From positions 1,674,001-1,738,000 of the forward strand of contig NZ_CP109583.1 of the NCBI RefSeq assembly GCF_036250755.1: a DNA stretch of 64,000 nucleotides, given 5' to 3'. Position 1 is the stretch's first letter, and the number at the start of each line of letters is the position of its first letter. The stretch is from Streptomyces uncialis. GTDB lineage: Bacteria; Actinomycetota; Actinomycetes; Streptomycetales; Streptomycetaceae. The position numbers were made by a program, and so were the translations under genes. The notes under the pieces were generated by a model, which worked only from the letters and a program-made list of their open reading frames with translations, was not told where the DNA came from and did not search any database. Shown one piece after another: positions 8,409 to 16,198 of the stretch.

Positions 8409-9287
8409 TCAGGGGTGGGGGAAGAGGGTGTTGGCCTCTTTGTAGGGCATGGCCCCGGTGAGGGCTTCGTAGGTGCCGGTGGTGAGGGCCTCTCGGGCTG
8501 CTGACCGGACGAACGAGTGGGCCGCGCGGGCCAGTCCGGAGCCCAGGGTGACGCGGGCCACGCCGAGTGCGGCCAGTTCCGGGACGGTCGGCAGGCCCGG
8601 TCCGGCCAGGATGTTGAGGGGGCCGTCCACACCGTCGGCCAGGGCACGGATCTCGTCGGGGTCGCGGACCCCGGGGACGAAGATCCCGTCCGCGCCCGCC
8701 GCGAGGTACGCGGCGGCCCGCTCCAGGGTGCGGGCGAGCCGGGTGGCCGGATCGCCGACCGACTTCCAGTACGTGTCCACCCGGGCGTTGACGAACAGCG
8801 GCACGCCCTGCGCGTCGGCCGCGCCACGGGCGACGCGCAGCCGGGCGGCCTGGTCCCCCACCGGACGCAGCGGGGTGGCGGCGTCCCGCTCCGGGTCCCC
8901 GTACAGGGCGTCCTCGATGTTGACGCCGACCGCACCGGCGGCGAGCACGATCTGGACCGTGGCGGCGATGTCCGGGGTCTCGTCGGCGTAGCCCGCCTCG
9001 ATGTCGGCGGTGACCGGTACGTCGACGGCCGCCGCGATCCGTGCCACCGCGTCGAGCGCGCGGTCCCGGTCGAGCCGCTCACCGTCGGGGAGACCCAGTT
9101 CCCAGGCGATCCCCGCGCTGGTGGTGGCGACCGCCAGGGCGCCAGCGGCCACGATGAGCCGGGCGCTCGCGGGGTCCCAGGCGTTGGGCAGCACCAGCGG
9201 GCGGCCCGGCACATGCAGGGCGCGCAAGGCACGGGCCTGCGCCACCGGGTCGACGGCGTCCACGGGCGGCTTTGTCTCGTACGTCAT
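8409..9287 (-). CDS. Isocitrate lyase / phosphoenolpyruvate mutase family protein
   Basis: A 292-residue (beta/alpha)8-barrel enzyme of the ICL/PEP mutase superfamily, which makes or breaks C-C or C-P bonds next to a carboxylate. Seen are PLVLPNAWDPASARLI (first strand and substrate loop), ATTSAGIAWELG, VTADIEAGYAD (metal-binding Asp/Glu), VGVNIEDALYGDPE, LFVNARVDTYW and GADGIFVPG. The Cys-containing ICL signature KKCGH is missing, so it is not isocitrate lyase; a 2,3-dimethylmalate or oxaloacetate-type lyase is possible. ATG 9287 is used; an in-frame GTG at 9296 is equally possible because neither has a clear Shine-Dalgarno. It is followed on the same strand by nothing but repeat array B. 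Confidence 0.85.
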   Translation of the reverse strand: MTYETKPPVDAVDPVAQARALRALHVPGRPLVLPNAWDPASARLIVAAGALAVATTSAGIAWELGLPDGERLDRDRALDAVARIAAAVDVPVTADIEAGYADETPDIAATVQIVLAAGAVGVNIEDALYGDPERDAATPLRPVGDQAARLRVARGAADAQGVPLFVNARVDTYWKSVGDPATRLARTLERAAAYLAAGADGIFVPGVRDPDEIRALADGVDGPLNILAGPGLPTVPELAALGVARVTLGSGLARAAHSFVRSAAREALTTGTYEALTGAMPYKEANTLFPHP

Positions 9288-9331
9288 GGCGGCCACTCAA
9301 GCACGCGGGGGGCGCGGGCGCGGGGACCGGC

Positions 9332-10012
9332 TCAGCCGCTGGTCGCGGCACCGCCCGCGACCACCGTCGTCGTCGTGACGATGAGCGCCGTGCGCAGCTC
9401 CTGGATCACCTTGCGCAGCGCCGGGGCCGCCGCGCCGCTGCGGGCCGTGAGGGCCTCGGCGCGGGCCTTGTGGGCGCGGTACTCCTTGGCGGAGGCGAGG
9501 GTGCGGACCTCGCCCGCGACGGCGAGGGCGACCAGTGCGGCGTCACGGGCGGGAACGTCCTCGACGGGTGCCGTGCCGACGAGCACACAGCGGGCATCGT
9601 CCCGCAGGGCGTCCACGACGGCGGGCCGTTCCAGGGTGTGGTCGACCGAGGGGAAGACCCCGAGGACGCGTTTGCGGTCGACCCCCAGATGACCTTCGGC
9701 GACAAGCTGTTCACGAACGGCGTCAAGGGTGACGCGGGCGCGCGAGCCGACCCAGGACTTCCACTTGCGGGGCGCCGACTCGCCGATCAGTTCCAGCAGC
9801 CCGTCGAGGACGGTGTCCCCGGCGCGGGCGTCCGGGTCGACCGGCCGGACGACCCCCTCGTCGTCGACCAGCAGCCCGCGCTGCGCCAGCTCCGTGAGGG
9901 CTCCCGCTCTGACCAGGTAGTGCAGCTGACTGGCACCGGTGATCTTGAGCCGGGTGGTGTCCCACGACAGCAGATAGAGCCGGGCAGGCAATGAGAGCGG
10001 GCCGAACGGCAC
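9332..10012 (-). CDS. GPP34 (Golgi phosphoprotein 3-like) family protein
   Basis: A 226-residue GPP34-domain protein. Eukaryotic GOLPH3 binds PI4P; in actinomycetes the family is abundant and its function is not established. Typical features are the LPARLYLLSWDTTR N-terminus, LHYLVRAGALTELAQRGLLVDDEGVV, an IGESAPRKWKSWV motif and a C-terminal hydrophobic stretch TALIVTTTTVVAGGAA that may contact membrane. GTG 10012 is chosen over the upstream GTG at 10114: GGAGG sits 6 bases ahead, and family homology starts at this point. Divergent from the ABC-F gene. Confidence 0.85.
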   Translation of the reverse strand: MPFGPLSLPARLYLLSWDTTRLKITGASQLHYLVRAGALTELAQRGLLVDDEGVVRPVDPDARAGDTVLDGLLELIGESAPRKWKSWVGSRARVTLDAVREQLVAEGHLGVDRKRVLGVFPSVDHTLERPAVVDALRDDARCVLVGTAPVEDVPARDAALVALAVAGEVRTLASAKEYRAHKARAEALTARSGAAAPALRKVIQELRTALIVTTTTVVAGGAATSG

Positions 10013-10069
10013 GGAGTTCCTCCAGGGCGGCGTGGAGAGGGAGGGGCCGCCCAGCGCCACGATAAACGC

Positions 10070-10098
10070 TTGACTTCCCGTGGGCCGATTTCTACGGT
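10070..10098 (+). promoter_or_regulatory. Promoter of the ABC-F gene
   Basis: TTGACT (10070-10075), a 17-base spacer and TACGGT (10093-10098, fitting the TAnnnT of Streptomyces vegetative promoters). Transcription would start near 10105, which leaves a leader of about 275 bases before the ABC-F start at 10382. Confidence 0.6.
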
Positions 10099-10381
10099 GG
10101 AGAGGCACTGCCACCGTTGATGGGAGAAGGACGTTGCTCTACTGAGGTCCCGGGACACCGCGTCACACAGTCCGGTCCGATCCGCTGTGTGCGAAGTGTG
10201 CGACCTCGGTGCACGAGCCGTCCGCCCGTACGGGGCAGTCCGGTCCGCCTTTCCGGCGGCGGCCTCCCGCGTTCCCCGCTGAACGCCCCCGTCACGGCGC
10301 GCCCCGCCTCCGGCCGTCCGGTCCCCGCTTCCCGGTGTCTCCACTCGTCGCCCTGACCATGACGAGCGACCAGGAGGCCGC
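10099..10381 (+). other. Long untranslated leader of the ABC-F gene
   Basis: This stretch holds no convincing gene. It contains a CCGCC-TTTCC-GGCGG hairpin near 10247 and a short frame (ATG 10359 to 10424, 21 codons) that overlaps the ABC-F start out of frame but has no ribosome-binding site of its own. Long leaders with attenuators are known for antibiotic-resistance ABC-F genes. Whether this one attenuates cannot be decided by eye. Confidence 0.4.
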
Positions 10382-12025
10382 ATGTCTACTCCGAATCCTT
10401 CCCGCAGCGCTTCCCTCACCCTGACCTCGCTGTCCTTCGCCTGGCCCGACGGCACGCCGGTCTTCGACGACCTGCACACCGCCTTCGGTCCGGGACGGAC
10501 CGGCCTGATCGGGCTGAACGGCTCGGGGAAGTCCACCCTGCTCCGACTGATCGCCGGTGAACTCACGCCCGTCGAGGGCTCCGTGCTCACCGCCGGTGAC
10601 ATCGGGTATCTGCCCCAGGACGTCACGCTCGACACCGCGCTGCGGGTGGACGAGGTGCTGGGGATCGCCGCGACCAGAGCCGCGCTGCTCGCCATCGAGG
10701 CGGGTGACGCCGCCGAGGAGCACTTCGCGGCTGTCGGTGACGACTGGGACGTGGAGGAGCGGGCGCTCGCCACGCTCGCCGGTCTGGGGCTGGGGCACAT
10801 CGGTCTCGACCGGACCATCGGCGAGGTGTCCGGTGGTGAGTCGGTGCTGCTGCGGCTGGCCGCGCTGCTGCTGGAACGGCCCGCCGTACTGCTGCTGGAC
10901 GAGCCGACGAACAATCTCGACCTGGACGCCCGGCGGCGGCTGTACGCGGCCGTGCGGGCCTGGACGGGGGTGCTGGTCGTGGTCAGCCACGACCGTGAAC
11001 TGCTGGACCTGGTCGATCAGGTCGCCGATCTGCGCGGCGGCGCGATCACCTGGTACGGCGGCAACTTCACCGCGTACGAGGAGGCGCTGGCCGTGGAACA
11101 GGAGGCGGCGGAGCGGATGGTCCGTGTCGCCCGGACCGATCTGCGCCGCCAGCAGCGCGAACTGGCCGACGCCCAGGTCAAGCTGGCCCGGCGCAAGCGG
11201 TACGGGCAGAAGATGTACGACACCAAGCGTGAGCCGAAGATCGTGATGAACGACCGCAAGCGCACCGCCCAGGTGTCGGCCGGCAAGCACCGCGTCATGC
11301 ACGAGGACAGGCTCGCCGGGGCGAAGGAGCGTCTCGACGAGGCCGCCGGAGCCGTACGGTCGGACGACGAGATCCATGTCGATCTGCCGTACACGTCGGT
11401 GCCGCCGGGGCGCACCGTGCTGACCCTGCGGGAGCTGGAACTCCGGTACGGCTCCCGGGTGGACGGTGAGCTGTGGGTGCGCGGCCCGGAGCGGATCGCG
11501 CTGGTCGGCAGGAACGGGGCCGGGAAGTCGACGCTGCTGCGGACGATCGCCGGTGAGCTGTCGCCCGAGGCGGGTGAGGCGGTGGCACATGTGCCGCTGC
11601 GGTACCTGCCGCAGCGGGTGGATCTGCTGGACGAGGAGGCGACGGTCGCCGAGAACGTCGGGCGGTTCGCCCCGCAGGCCACCAACGCGCTGATCAGGAA
11701 CCGGCTGGCCCGCTTCCTGTTCCGGGGTGCCCGTGCCGACCAGCGGGTGTCGACCCTGTCGGGCGGCGAACGGTTCCGGGCGGCACTGGCCTCGCTGATG
11801 CTGGCGGAACCCGCGCCGCAGCTGCTGATGCTGGACGAGCCGACGAACAATCTGGACATGGCCAGCGTCCGGCAGCTCACCAGCGCGCTGGAGTCGTACG
11901 AGGGGGCGCTGATCGTGGCGAGTCACGATCTGCCGTTCCTGGAGTCGCTGGGCATCACCCGCTGGCTGGAGCTGGACGGCGCACTGCGGGAGGTGACACC
12001 GCGCGACGTGGCGGGGCTCGGCTAG
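10382..12025 (+). CDS. ABC-F family ribosome-associated ATPase
   Basis: A 547-residue soluble protein with two ABC ATPase domains and no membrane segments. Domain 1 has Walker A GLNGSGKST (about residue 45), signature VSGGES and Walker B VLLLDEPTNNLDLD. The linker between the domains is Arg/Lys-rich and charged (RRQQRELADAQVKLARRKRYGQ, then DTKREPKIVMNDRKRTAQVS), like the P-site tRNA-interacting element. Domain 2 has GRNGAGKST, LSGGER and LLMLDEPTNNLDM. ABC-F proteins act on ribosomes as translation factors or dislodge antibiotics. The subfamily with NDRKR-type linkers includes Streptomyces resistance-like proteins, but no specific drug can be named. AGGAGG precedes ATG by 5 bases. Confidence 0.92.
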   Translation: MSTPNPSRSASLTLTSLSFAWPDGTPVFDDLHTAFGPGRTGLIGLNGSGKSTLLRLIAGELTPVEGSVLTAGDIGYLPQDVTLDTALRVDEVLGIAATRAALLAIEAGDAAEEHFAAVGDDWDVEERALATLAGLGLGHIGLDRTIGEVSGGESVLLRLAALLLERPAVLLLDEPTNNLDLDARRRLYAAVRAWTGVLVVVSHDRELLDLVDQVADLRGGAITWYGGNFTAYEEALAVEQEAAERMVRVARTDLRRQQRELADAQVKLARRKRYGQKMYDTKREPKIVMNDRKRTAQVSAGKHRVMHEDRLAGAKERLDEAAGAVRSDDEIHVDLPYTSVPPGRTVLTLRELELRYGSRVDGELWVRGPERIALVGRNGAGKSTLLRTIAGELSPEAGEAVAHVPLRYLPQRVDLLDEEATVAENVGRFAPQATNALIRNRLARFLFRGARADQRVSTLSGGERFRAALASLMLAEPAPQLLMLDEPTNNLDMASVRQLTSALESYEGALIVASHDLPFLESLGITRWLELDGALREVTPRDVAGLG

Positions 12026-12053
12026 TCCGCGTCCCGGCGAACGGTGCCCGTCC

Positions 12054-12079
12054 AGGAAGGGGGACCAGGAAGGGGGACC
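12054..12079 (+). repeat. 13-bp tandem duplication
   Basis: Two perfect adjacent copies of AGGAAGGGGGACC lie just behind the ABC-F stop codon. The following G-rich run continues the pattern imperfectly. No function is apparent. Confidence 0.8.
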
Positions 12080-12277
12080 GGAGGGGGAAGGGGCGCGGCG
12101 GGGGCGCGGGCCGGGTGTGCGGGGCGCGTCCGCGGGCAGGGGTACCACGCGAATCGGCCGTCGGTTGTGCCCGGGGGCTGTTTCCCGTCAGGTGGCCGGT
12201 TGCATGATGGCCGCCGTACGCGAGGGGGCCGTACCGGCCCCCTCCGCGCCCGTGCCCGTCGAGACGGAGAGCCGCCT

Positions 12278-13054
12278 GTGCCCAGCAAGAAGGCCCTGAT
12301 CCGCCGTCCCGGTCCCCGGCTCGCCGAGGGGATCGTGACCCATGGCACGCGGGAGCCCGTCGACGTGGATCTCGCGGTCCGGCAGTGGGAGGAGTACGCG
12401 GCGGCGCTGGAGGCCCATGGGTGGGAGACGCTGGAGGTGGCGCCCGCCGACGACTGTCCGGACGCGGTGTTCGTGGAGGACACCGTCGTGGTGTTCCGCA
12501 ATGTCGCCCTGATCGCGCGGCCCGGCGCCGAGTCCCGGCGAGCGGAGACCGCCGGGGTGGAGGAGGCCGTGGGGCGGCTGGGTGCCTCGGTGAACTGGGT
12601 GTGGGAGCCGGGCACGCTGGACGGCGGCGATGTGCTGAAGATCGGGGACACCCTGTACGCCGGGCGGGGCGGGCGGACCAACGCGGCGGGGGTCCAGCAG
12701 TTGCGGGCGGCGTTCGAGCCGCTGGGGGCCCGGGTCGTCGCGGTGCCGGTGGACCGGGTGCTGCATCTGAAGTCGGCGGTGACCGCGCTGCCGGACGGCA
12801 CGGTGATCGGGTACGGACCGCTGGTCGACACGCCGAGCCTGTTCCCGGGTTTTCTGCCGGTGCCGGAGGAGTCCGGGGCGCATGTGGTGCTGCTCGGCGG
12901 GGCCCGGCTGCTGATGGCGGCGAGCGCGCCCCGGTCCGCCGGGCTGCTCGCCGGGCTGGGCTTCGAGCCCGTCCTGGTGGACATCAGCGAGTTCGAGAAG
13001 CTGGAAGGCTGTGTGACATGCCTCTCAGTGCGGTTGCGGGAGCTGTACAGCTGA
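12278..13054 (+). CDS. ddaH: Dimethylargininase (N(G),N(G)-dimethylarginine dimethylaminohydrolase)
   Basis: A 258-residue member of the guanidine-modifying superfamily that hydrolyses methylated arginines to citrulline and methylamines. Seen are FVEDTVVVF (acidic substrate-binding residues), WEPGTLDGGDVLKIG, VDRVLHLKSAV (catalytic His in HLKS) and the C-terminal EGCVTCLSVRL, which carries the nucleophilic Cys. Size agrees with known bacterial DDAH. The GTG at 12278 is selected because GGAGA is 7-8 bases upstream and the N-terminus KKALIRRPGPRLAEGIVTH begins the family; the frame upstream is open to 12044 but is low-complexity. It follows the ABC-F gene by 252 bases. Confidence 0.9.
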   Translation: MPSKKALIRRPGPRLAEGIVTHGTREPVDVDLAVRQWEEYAAALEAHGWETLEVAPADDCPDAVFVEDTVVVFRNVALIARPGAESRRAETAGVEEAVGRLGASVNWVWEPGTLDGGDVLKIGDTLYAGRGGRTNAAGVQQLRAAFEPLGARVVAVPVDRVLHLKSAVTALPDGTVIGYGPLVDTPSLFPGFLPVPEESGAHVVLLGGARLLMAASAPRSAGLLAGLGFEPVLVDISEFEKLEGCVTCLSVRLRELYS

Positions 13055-13135
13055 CCCGCATGGACCCGCTGGTGAATGGCCGGATTCGGATGTTTTCCAC
13101 CACCCCGGCTGCGAGGTGCCTTTACGGCGGGTTTA

Positions 13136-13180
13136 ACCTACGGGTTCGTAACCTACGGGTTCGTAGCCTACGTTGCCGTA
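13136..13180 (+). promoter_or_regulatory. Three tandem TACG-N4-CGTA palindromes (operator array)
   Basis: Three 15-bp units lie head to tail. Two are identical (ACCTACGGGTTCGTA at 13136-13150 and 13151-13165) and one is diverged (GCCTACGTTGCCGTA, 13166-13180). Each contains a TACG-N4-CGTA dyad, and the third extends to CCTACGTTGCCGTAGG, a perfect 6-4-6 inverted repeat. They end 42 bases before the desaturase start, as expected for binding sites of a dimeric, probably TetR-type, regulator. Regular 15-bp phasing suggests cooperative binding. Confidence 0.7.
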
Positions 13181-13222
13181 GGTTGTCGTCCCCAGCACGT
13201 ACTCCCCTCCCCAGGAGCCCCA

Positions 13223-14194
13223 GTGACGCTCACCTCTCCCCACCTCGGCACCTCGTCCACCTGGACGGATGCCCGGCTCCTCCATGCGCTGGAGGAAGTG
13301 GTCGAGCAGGAGCTGAACCGTCATCTGAAGGTCGCCAAGGACTGGATGCCGCACGAGTACGTGCCGTGGTCGGACGGCCGTAACTTCCCCGGCATCTTCG
13401 AGGACGGCGAGGCCTGGGGCAAGGAGCAGTCCAAGGTCACCGAGATCGGCCGGATCGCGCTCGTCGTCAACCTCCTCACCGAGGACAACCTCCCCAGCTA
13501 CCACCACGAAATAGCTTCCCTGTTCGGCCGCGACGGCGCGTGGGGCACCTGGGTGCACCGCTGGACCGCCGAGGAGGGCCGCCACGGCATCGTGATGCGG
13601 GACTATCTGCTGGCGTCGCGGGCGGTGGACCCCGACAAGCTGGAGGCGTTCCGCATGTCGCACATGTCGGAGGGCTTCGAGTCGGACAACCGCCACTCGA
13701 TGCTGCACTCCGTCGCGTACGTGGCCTTCCAGGAGCTGGCGACCCGGATCTCCCACCGCAACACCGGCCACCAGTCCGGTGACCCGGTGTGCGACCGGAT
13801 GCTGGCGCGGATCGCGACCGACGAGAACCTGCACATGGTCTTCTACCGGAACCTGCTGAAGGCCGCGTTCGAGCTGGCGCCCGATCTGACGATGCAGGCC
13901 GTGCGCGACGTGGTCGTCGACTTCCGGATGCCCGGTCACGGCATCCCCGGCTTCGAGCGGGCCGCGGCGCAGATGGCGATCGGCGAGGTCTACAACATGC
14001 GCATCCACCATGACGACGTGCTCCAGCCGGTGCTCCGCTTCCTGAAGGTCATGGAGATCGACGGGCTGGGCCCCGACGGTCTGAAGGCCCAGGAAGAGCT
14101 CGGGCTCTACATGGGCGGTCTCGACGCGGAGGCGAGCAAGTTCGACGAGCGGCTGGCCGCCCGCAAGGCGCGGATGGCCGCCCGCAAGGGCTGA
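13223..14194 (+). CDS. Acyl-ACP desaturase (stearoyl-ACP desaturase-like di-iron enzyme)
   Basis: A 323-residue soluble di-iron desaturase of the ferritin-like superfamily, introducing double bonds into ACP-bound fatty acids and so setting membrane fluidity. Ligand-bearing helices are visible: LLTEDNLPSYHHEI, TAEEGRHGIVMRDYLL (E-E-x-x-H) and ATDENLHMVFYRNLL (D-E-x-x-H). It corresponds to the plant-type and mycobacterial DesA class rather than membrane desaturases. GTG 13223 is chosen since GGAG is 5 bases upstream and homology starts there; the frame upstream would run through the operator array. The three palindromes just upstream imply tight control, and a strong terminator follows the gene. 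Confidence 0.9.
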   Translation: MTLTSPHLGTSSTWTDARLLHALEEVVEQELNRHLKVAKDWMPHEYVPWSDGRNFPGIFEDGEAWGKEQSKVTEIGRIALVVNLLTEDNLPSYHHEIASLFGRDGAWGTWVHRWTAEEGRHGIVMRDYLLASRAVDPDKLEAFRMSHMSEGFESDNRHSMLHSVAYVAFQELATRISHRNTGHQSGDPVCDRMLARIATDENLHMVFYRNLLKAAFELAPDLTMQAVRDVVVDFRMPGHGIPGFERAAAQMAIGEVYNMRIHHDDVLQPVLRFLKVMEIDGLGPDGLKAQEELGLYMGGLDAEASKFDERLAARKARMAARKG

Positions 14195-14198
14195 CCGT

Positions 14199-14245
14199 AC
14201 GACGGTGGGGGGCACGGGCCGCGGGCCGGTGCCCCCCACCGTCGT
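14199..14245 (+). terminator. Strong stem-loop terminator after the desaturase gene
   Basis: A perfect 17-bp stem (14199-14215 with 14229-14245) encloses a 13-base loop. The left arm begins ACGACGGTGGGGGG. No U-tract follows, as is usual for Streptomyces terminators. It separates the desaturase gene from the WhiB-like gene. Confidence 0.8.
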
Positions 14246-14325
14246 TCCCGCTGTCGACCCCGCCGGACCCCCGGATGAACAGCGCGTTGATCGTTTGTTT
14301 TTCGCCACCGTGCACGATCGGTGGC

Positions 14326-14574
14326 ATGCAGATCGACAGTGACCTGGAGCAGGCTTCCGACTGGCAGGAGCGGGCGCTGTGCGCGCAGACCGGCTCCGAA
14401 TTCTTCTTCCCGGAGCCCGGCAGCTCCGTACGCGAGGCCAAGCGCATCTGCCGGATGTGCGACATGCGCGAGGCGTGCCTGAGGTACGCGCTCGCCAACG
14501 ACGAACGCTTCGGTGTGTGGGGCGGGCTCTCCGAGAAGGAGCGGCTGGACCTGCGCCGGGAGGCCGCCGCCTGA
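14326..14574 (+). CDS. WhiB-like iron-sulfur regulatory protein
   Basis: An 82-residue Wbl protein, an actinobacterial family of [4Fe-4S]/redox-sensing transcription factors that bind the main sigma factor. The four conserved Cys occur in the expected order: ERALCAQ, then the CRMC in KRICRMCDM, and EACLRYAL. The GVWGG turn and a basic C-terminal tail (EKERLDLRREAAA) complete the family pattern. ATG 14326 is used, since the frame upstream codes for nothing family-like. The protein resembles short WblE/WhiB types, but the exact paralogue cannot be assigned by eye. It stands between the desaturase terminator and the convergent VOC gene. Confidence 0.92.
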   Translation: MQIDSDLEQASDWQERALCAQTGSEFFFPEPGSSVREAKRICRMCDMREACLRYALANDERFGVWGGLSEKERLDLRREAAA

Positions 14575-14617
14575 CCGGCCCGGCCGGGGCGCGACGGGGT
14601 GCGGTGCCGGCGCGGGT

Positions 14618-15409
14618 TCAGTCCTGGCGGGCCGCGCTGCGGATCACCGCGAACCTCGCTCCGTAGGGGTCCGCGACCTTGGCGATCCGGCCGACGTCGG
14701 GCAGATCGGTGGGCGGCATCCGTACCTCACCGCCGAGCTCCTGGACCCGCGCCGCGACCGCGTCGGTGTCGGTGACCTCGATGTACGGCGTCCAGTAGGG
14801 GCCCGCCGCGATCTCCGCCGGGTCGGCGTCGACGGGCAGGAGACCGCCGAAGGTGCCGCTCTCGTCGGCCCCGGCGGGGCCCACGGTCGTGTACGTGCCG
14901 CCGCCGAAGGGGATGTCGGAGGTGTGCCAGCCGAAGACCCCGCCGTAGAACTCCTTGGCCGAGGCCACGTCCGGGGTGTACAGCTCCGTCCAGCACAGCG
15001 AGCCCGGCACGTCGACCAGGTCGAGGCCCTTGTTGGTACCGGGCTGCCAGATGCCGAAGCGGACACCCTCGGCGTCGCGGAGGAGCGCCATCCGGCCCTG
15101 CTCCATGACGTCCATCGGGGCGAACTCGACCGAGCCGCCGTGCTCCGAGGCCGCCGCGGCCGTCGCGTCGGCGTCGTCGCTGCGGAAGTAGACCGTCCAG
15201 CTCGGTGACCCCTGGTCCGCCGTGACGGTCATCCCGCCCGCGACGGTCCCGCCGTCGAGCTGGAACATGCCGTACCCGCCGGCCTCCGGACCCGCCGAGC
15301 GGAACGTCCAGCCGAACAGCGCCCCGTAGAAACCGAGGGCGCCGTCGAGGTCGGGGGTGCCGAGGTCGAGCCAGTTCGGGGCGCCGTGGACGTAGGGGAT
15401 GGTGAGCAT
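14618..15409 (-). CDS. Two-domain VOC (glyoxalase/bleomycin resistance-like) protein
   Basis: A 263-residue protein made of two vicinal-oxygen-chelate domains. The first (residues 5-120) starts VHGAPNWLDLGTPDLDGALGFYGALFGW; the second (about 135-255) has GSLCWTELYTPDVASAKEFYGGVFGW. Metal-ligand positions of active VOC enzymes (His/Glu on the edge strands) are only partly conserved, so the activity is uncertain. Related Streptomyces proteins are annotated as glyoxalase-like or hydroxylases. Convergent with the WhiB-like gene, separated by 43 bases. ATG 15409 has AGGAGGA-type upstream sequence (CCTCCTCC on the plus strand at 15416-15423). Confidence 0.88.
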   Translation of the reverse strand: MLTIPYVHGAPNWLDLGTPDLDGALGFYGALFGWTFRSAGPEAGGYGMFQLDGGTVAGGMTVTADQGSPSWTVYFRSDDADATAAAASEHGGSVEFAPMDVMEQGRMALLRDAEGVRFGIWQPGTNKGLDLVDVPGSLCWTELYTPDVASAKEFYGGVFGWHTSDIPFGGGTYTTVGPAGADESGTFGGLLPVDADPAEIAAGPYWTPYIEVTDTDAVAARVQELGGEVRMPPTDLPDVGRIAKVADPYGARFAVIRSAARQD

Positions 15410-15591
15410 GATGCCCTCCTCCTGGGACCCCGGCCGGTCGCGGACCGCCGCTCCGTCCCGGTCCCGGGTACTGGGTGCCGGGCCCCGGGCACGGGCCGCG
15501 GGGCCCCCGGTCGTCCTTCCCCACCGAGTGTTCCACCACGGCCCGCCGCCCGCCGCCGGAGCGGAGGGACGCGGCCGGTGACCGGCGGCGG

Positions 15592-16014
15592 TCAGCCGAC
15601 GACGAGCGTGCCCAGCATGGACGGATGGATCGTGCAGGTGTACGGATAGCTGCCGCGTTCGCCGGGCGCGGTGAACGTGGCGGTGGCGCCCGGCGCGATG
15701 TCACCGGTGTCGAAGGCGTCGCCCCCGGCGGCGGTGACGGTATGGGTCACCGAGTCCTCGTTGGTCACGGTGACGCGCCCGCCCGGGGCCACGGGAAGAT
15801 CGGCGGGGACGAACGCGAAGTCCCGGATCACCAGGGCGGCCCGCGTGGAGCCGGACGGCCCGGTGGCCGAGGGCGTCGCGGACGACGGGGTACTTCCGCC
15901 GCCCCCGCCGCCCGAGCACGCGGCCAGCGGCAGGCACAGCACGGCGAGCACGGCCACGGCGGCGCGGGCCCGGGACCGGCGGGTCGGCCGGTGGCGCGGT
16001 GACCTGACATCCAT
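15592..16014 (-). CDS. Cupredoxin (type I copper) lipoprotein
   Basis: A 140-residue exported blue-copper-like protein. The N-terminus is basic, followed by AVAVLAVLCLPLAAC; LAAC is a lipobox, so it should be anchored outside the membrane. A Gly/Ser/Thr linker leads into the cupredoxin domain: IRDFAFVPADLPVAPGGRVTVTNEDSVTHTVT (first His ligand) and YPYTCTIHPSMLGTLVV, giving the Cys-x-x-His-x-x-Met ligand set at the C-terminus. It is likely an extracellular single-electron carrier or copper-binding protein. ATG 16014 has GGAG five bases upstream. Two further copper proteins lie 3-9 kb away in this window. Confidence 0.9.
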   Translation of the reverse strand: MDVRSPRHRPTRRSRARAAVAVLAVLCLPLAACSGGGGGGSTPSSATPSATGPSGSTRAALVIRDFAFVPADLPVAPGGRVTVTNEDSVTHTVTAAGGDAFDTGDIAPGATATFTAPGERGSYPYTCTIHPSMLGTLVVG

Positions 16015-16198
16015 ACGGGCTCCGGGGTCCGGCCGCGTCCTCGGCGGCGTGCGCGCCCCGGGCACGGGGCCGTCGGCCTCACTAGAGCGCGCGGCGACAC
16101 GGAGGGCCACCGGGCACAGCCGTCCGGATGACGCCCCGCGCACACCGTTCGGGTGAGCTGATTCCGGACATCCCCGTACCTCCCGCCCCGGTGAGGGA

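Noticed and set aside
10359..10424. 21-codon leader peptide for the ABC-F gene
   Set aside because: It has no ribosome-binding site, and its frame overlaps the real start by 43 bases. Kept only as a note in the leader entry.
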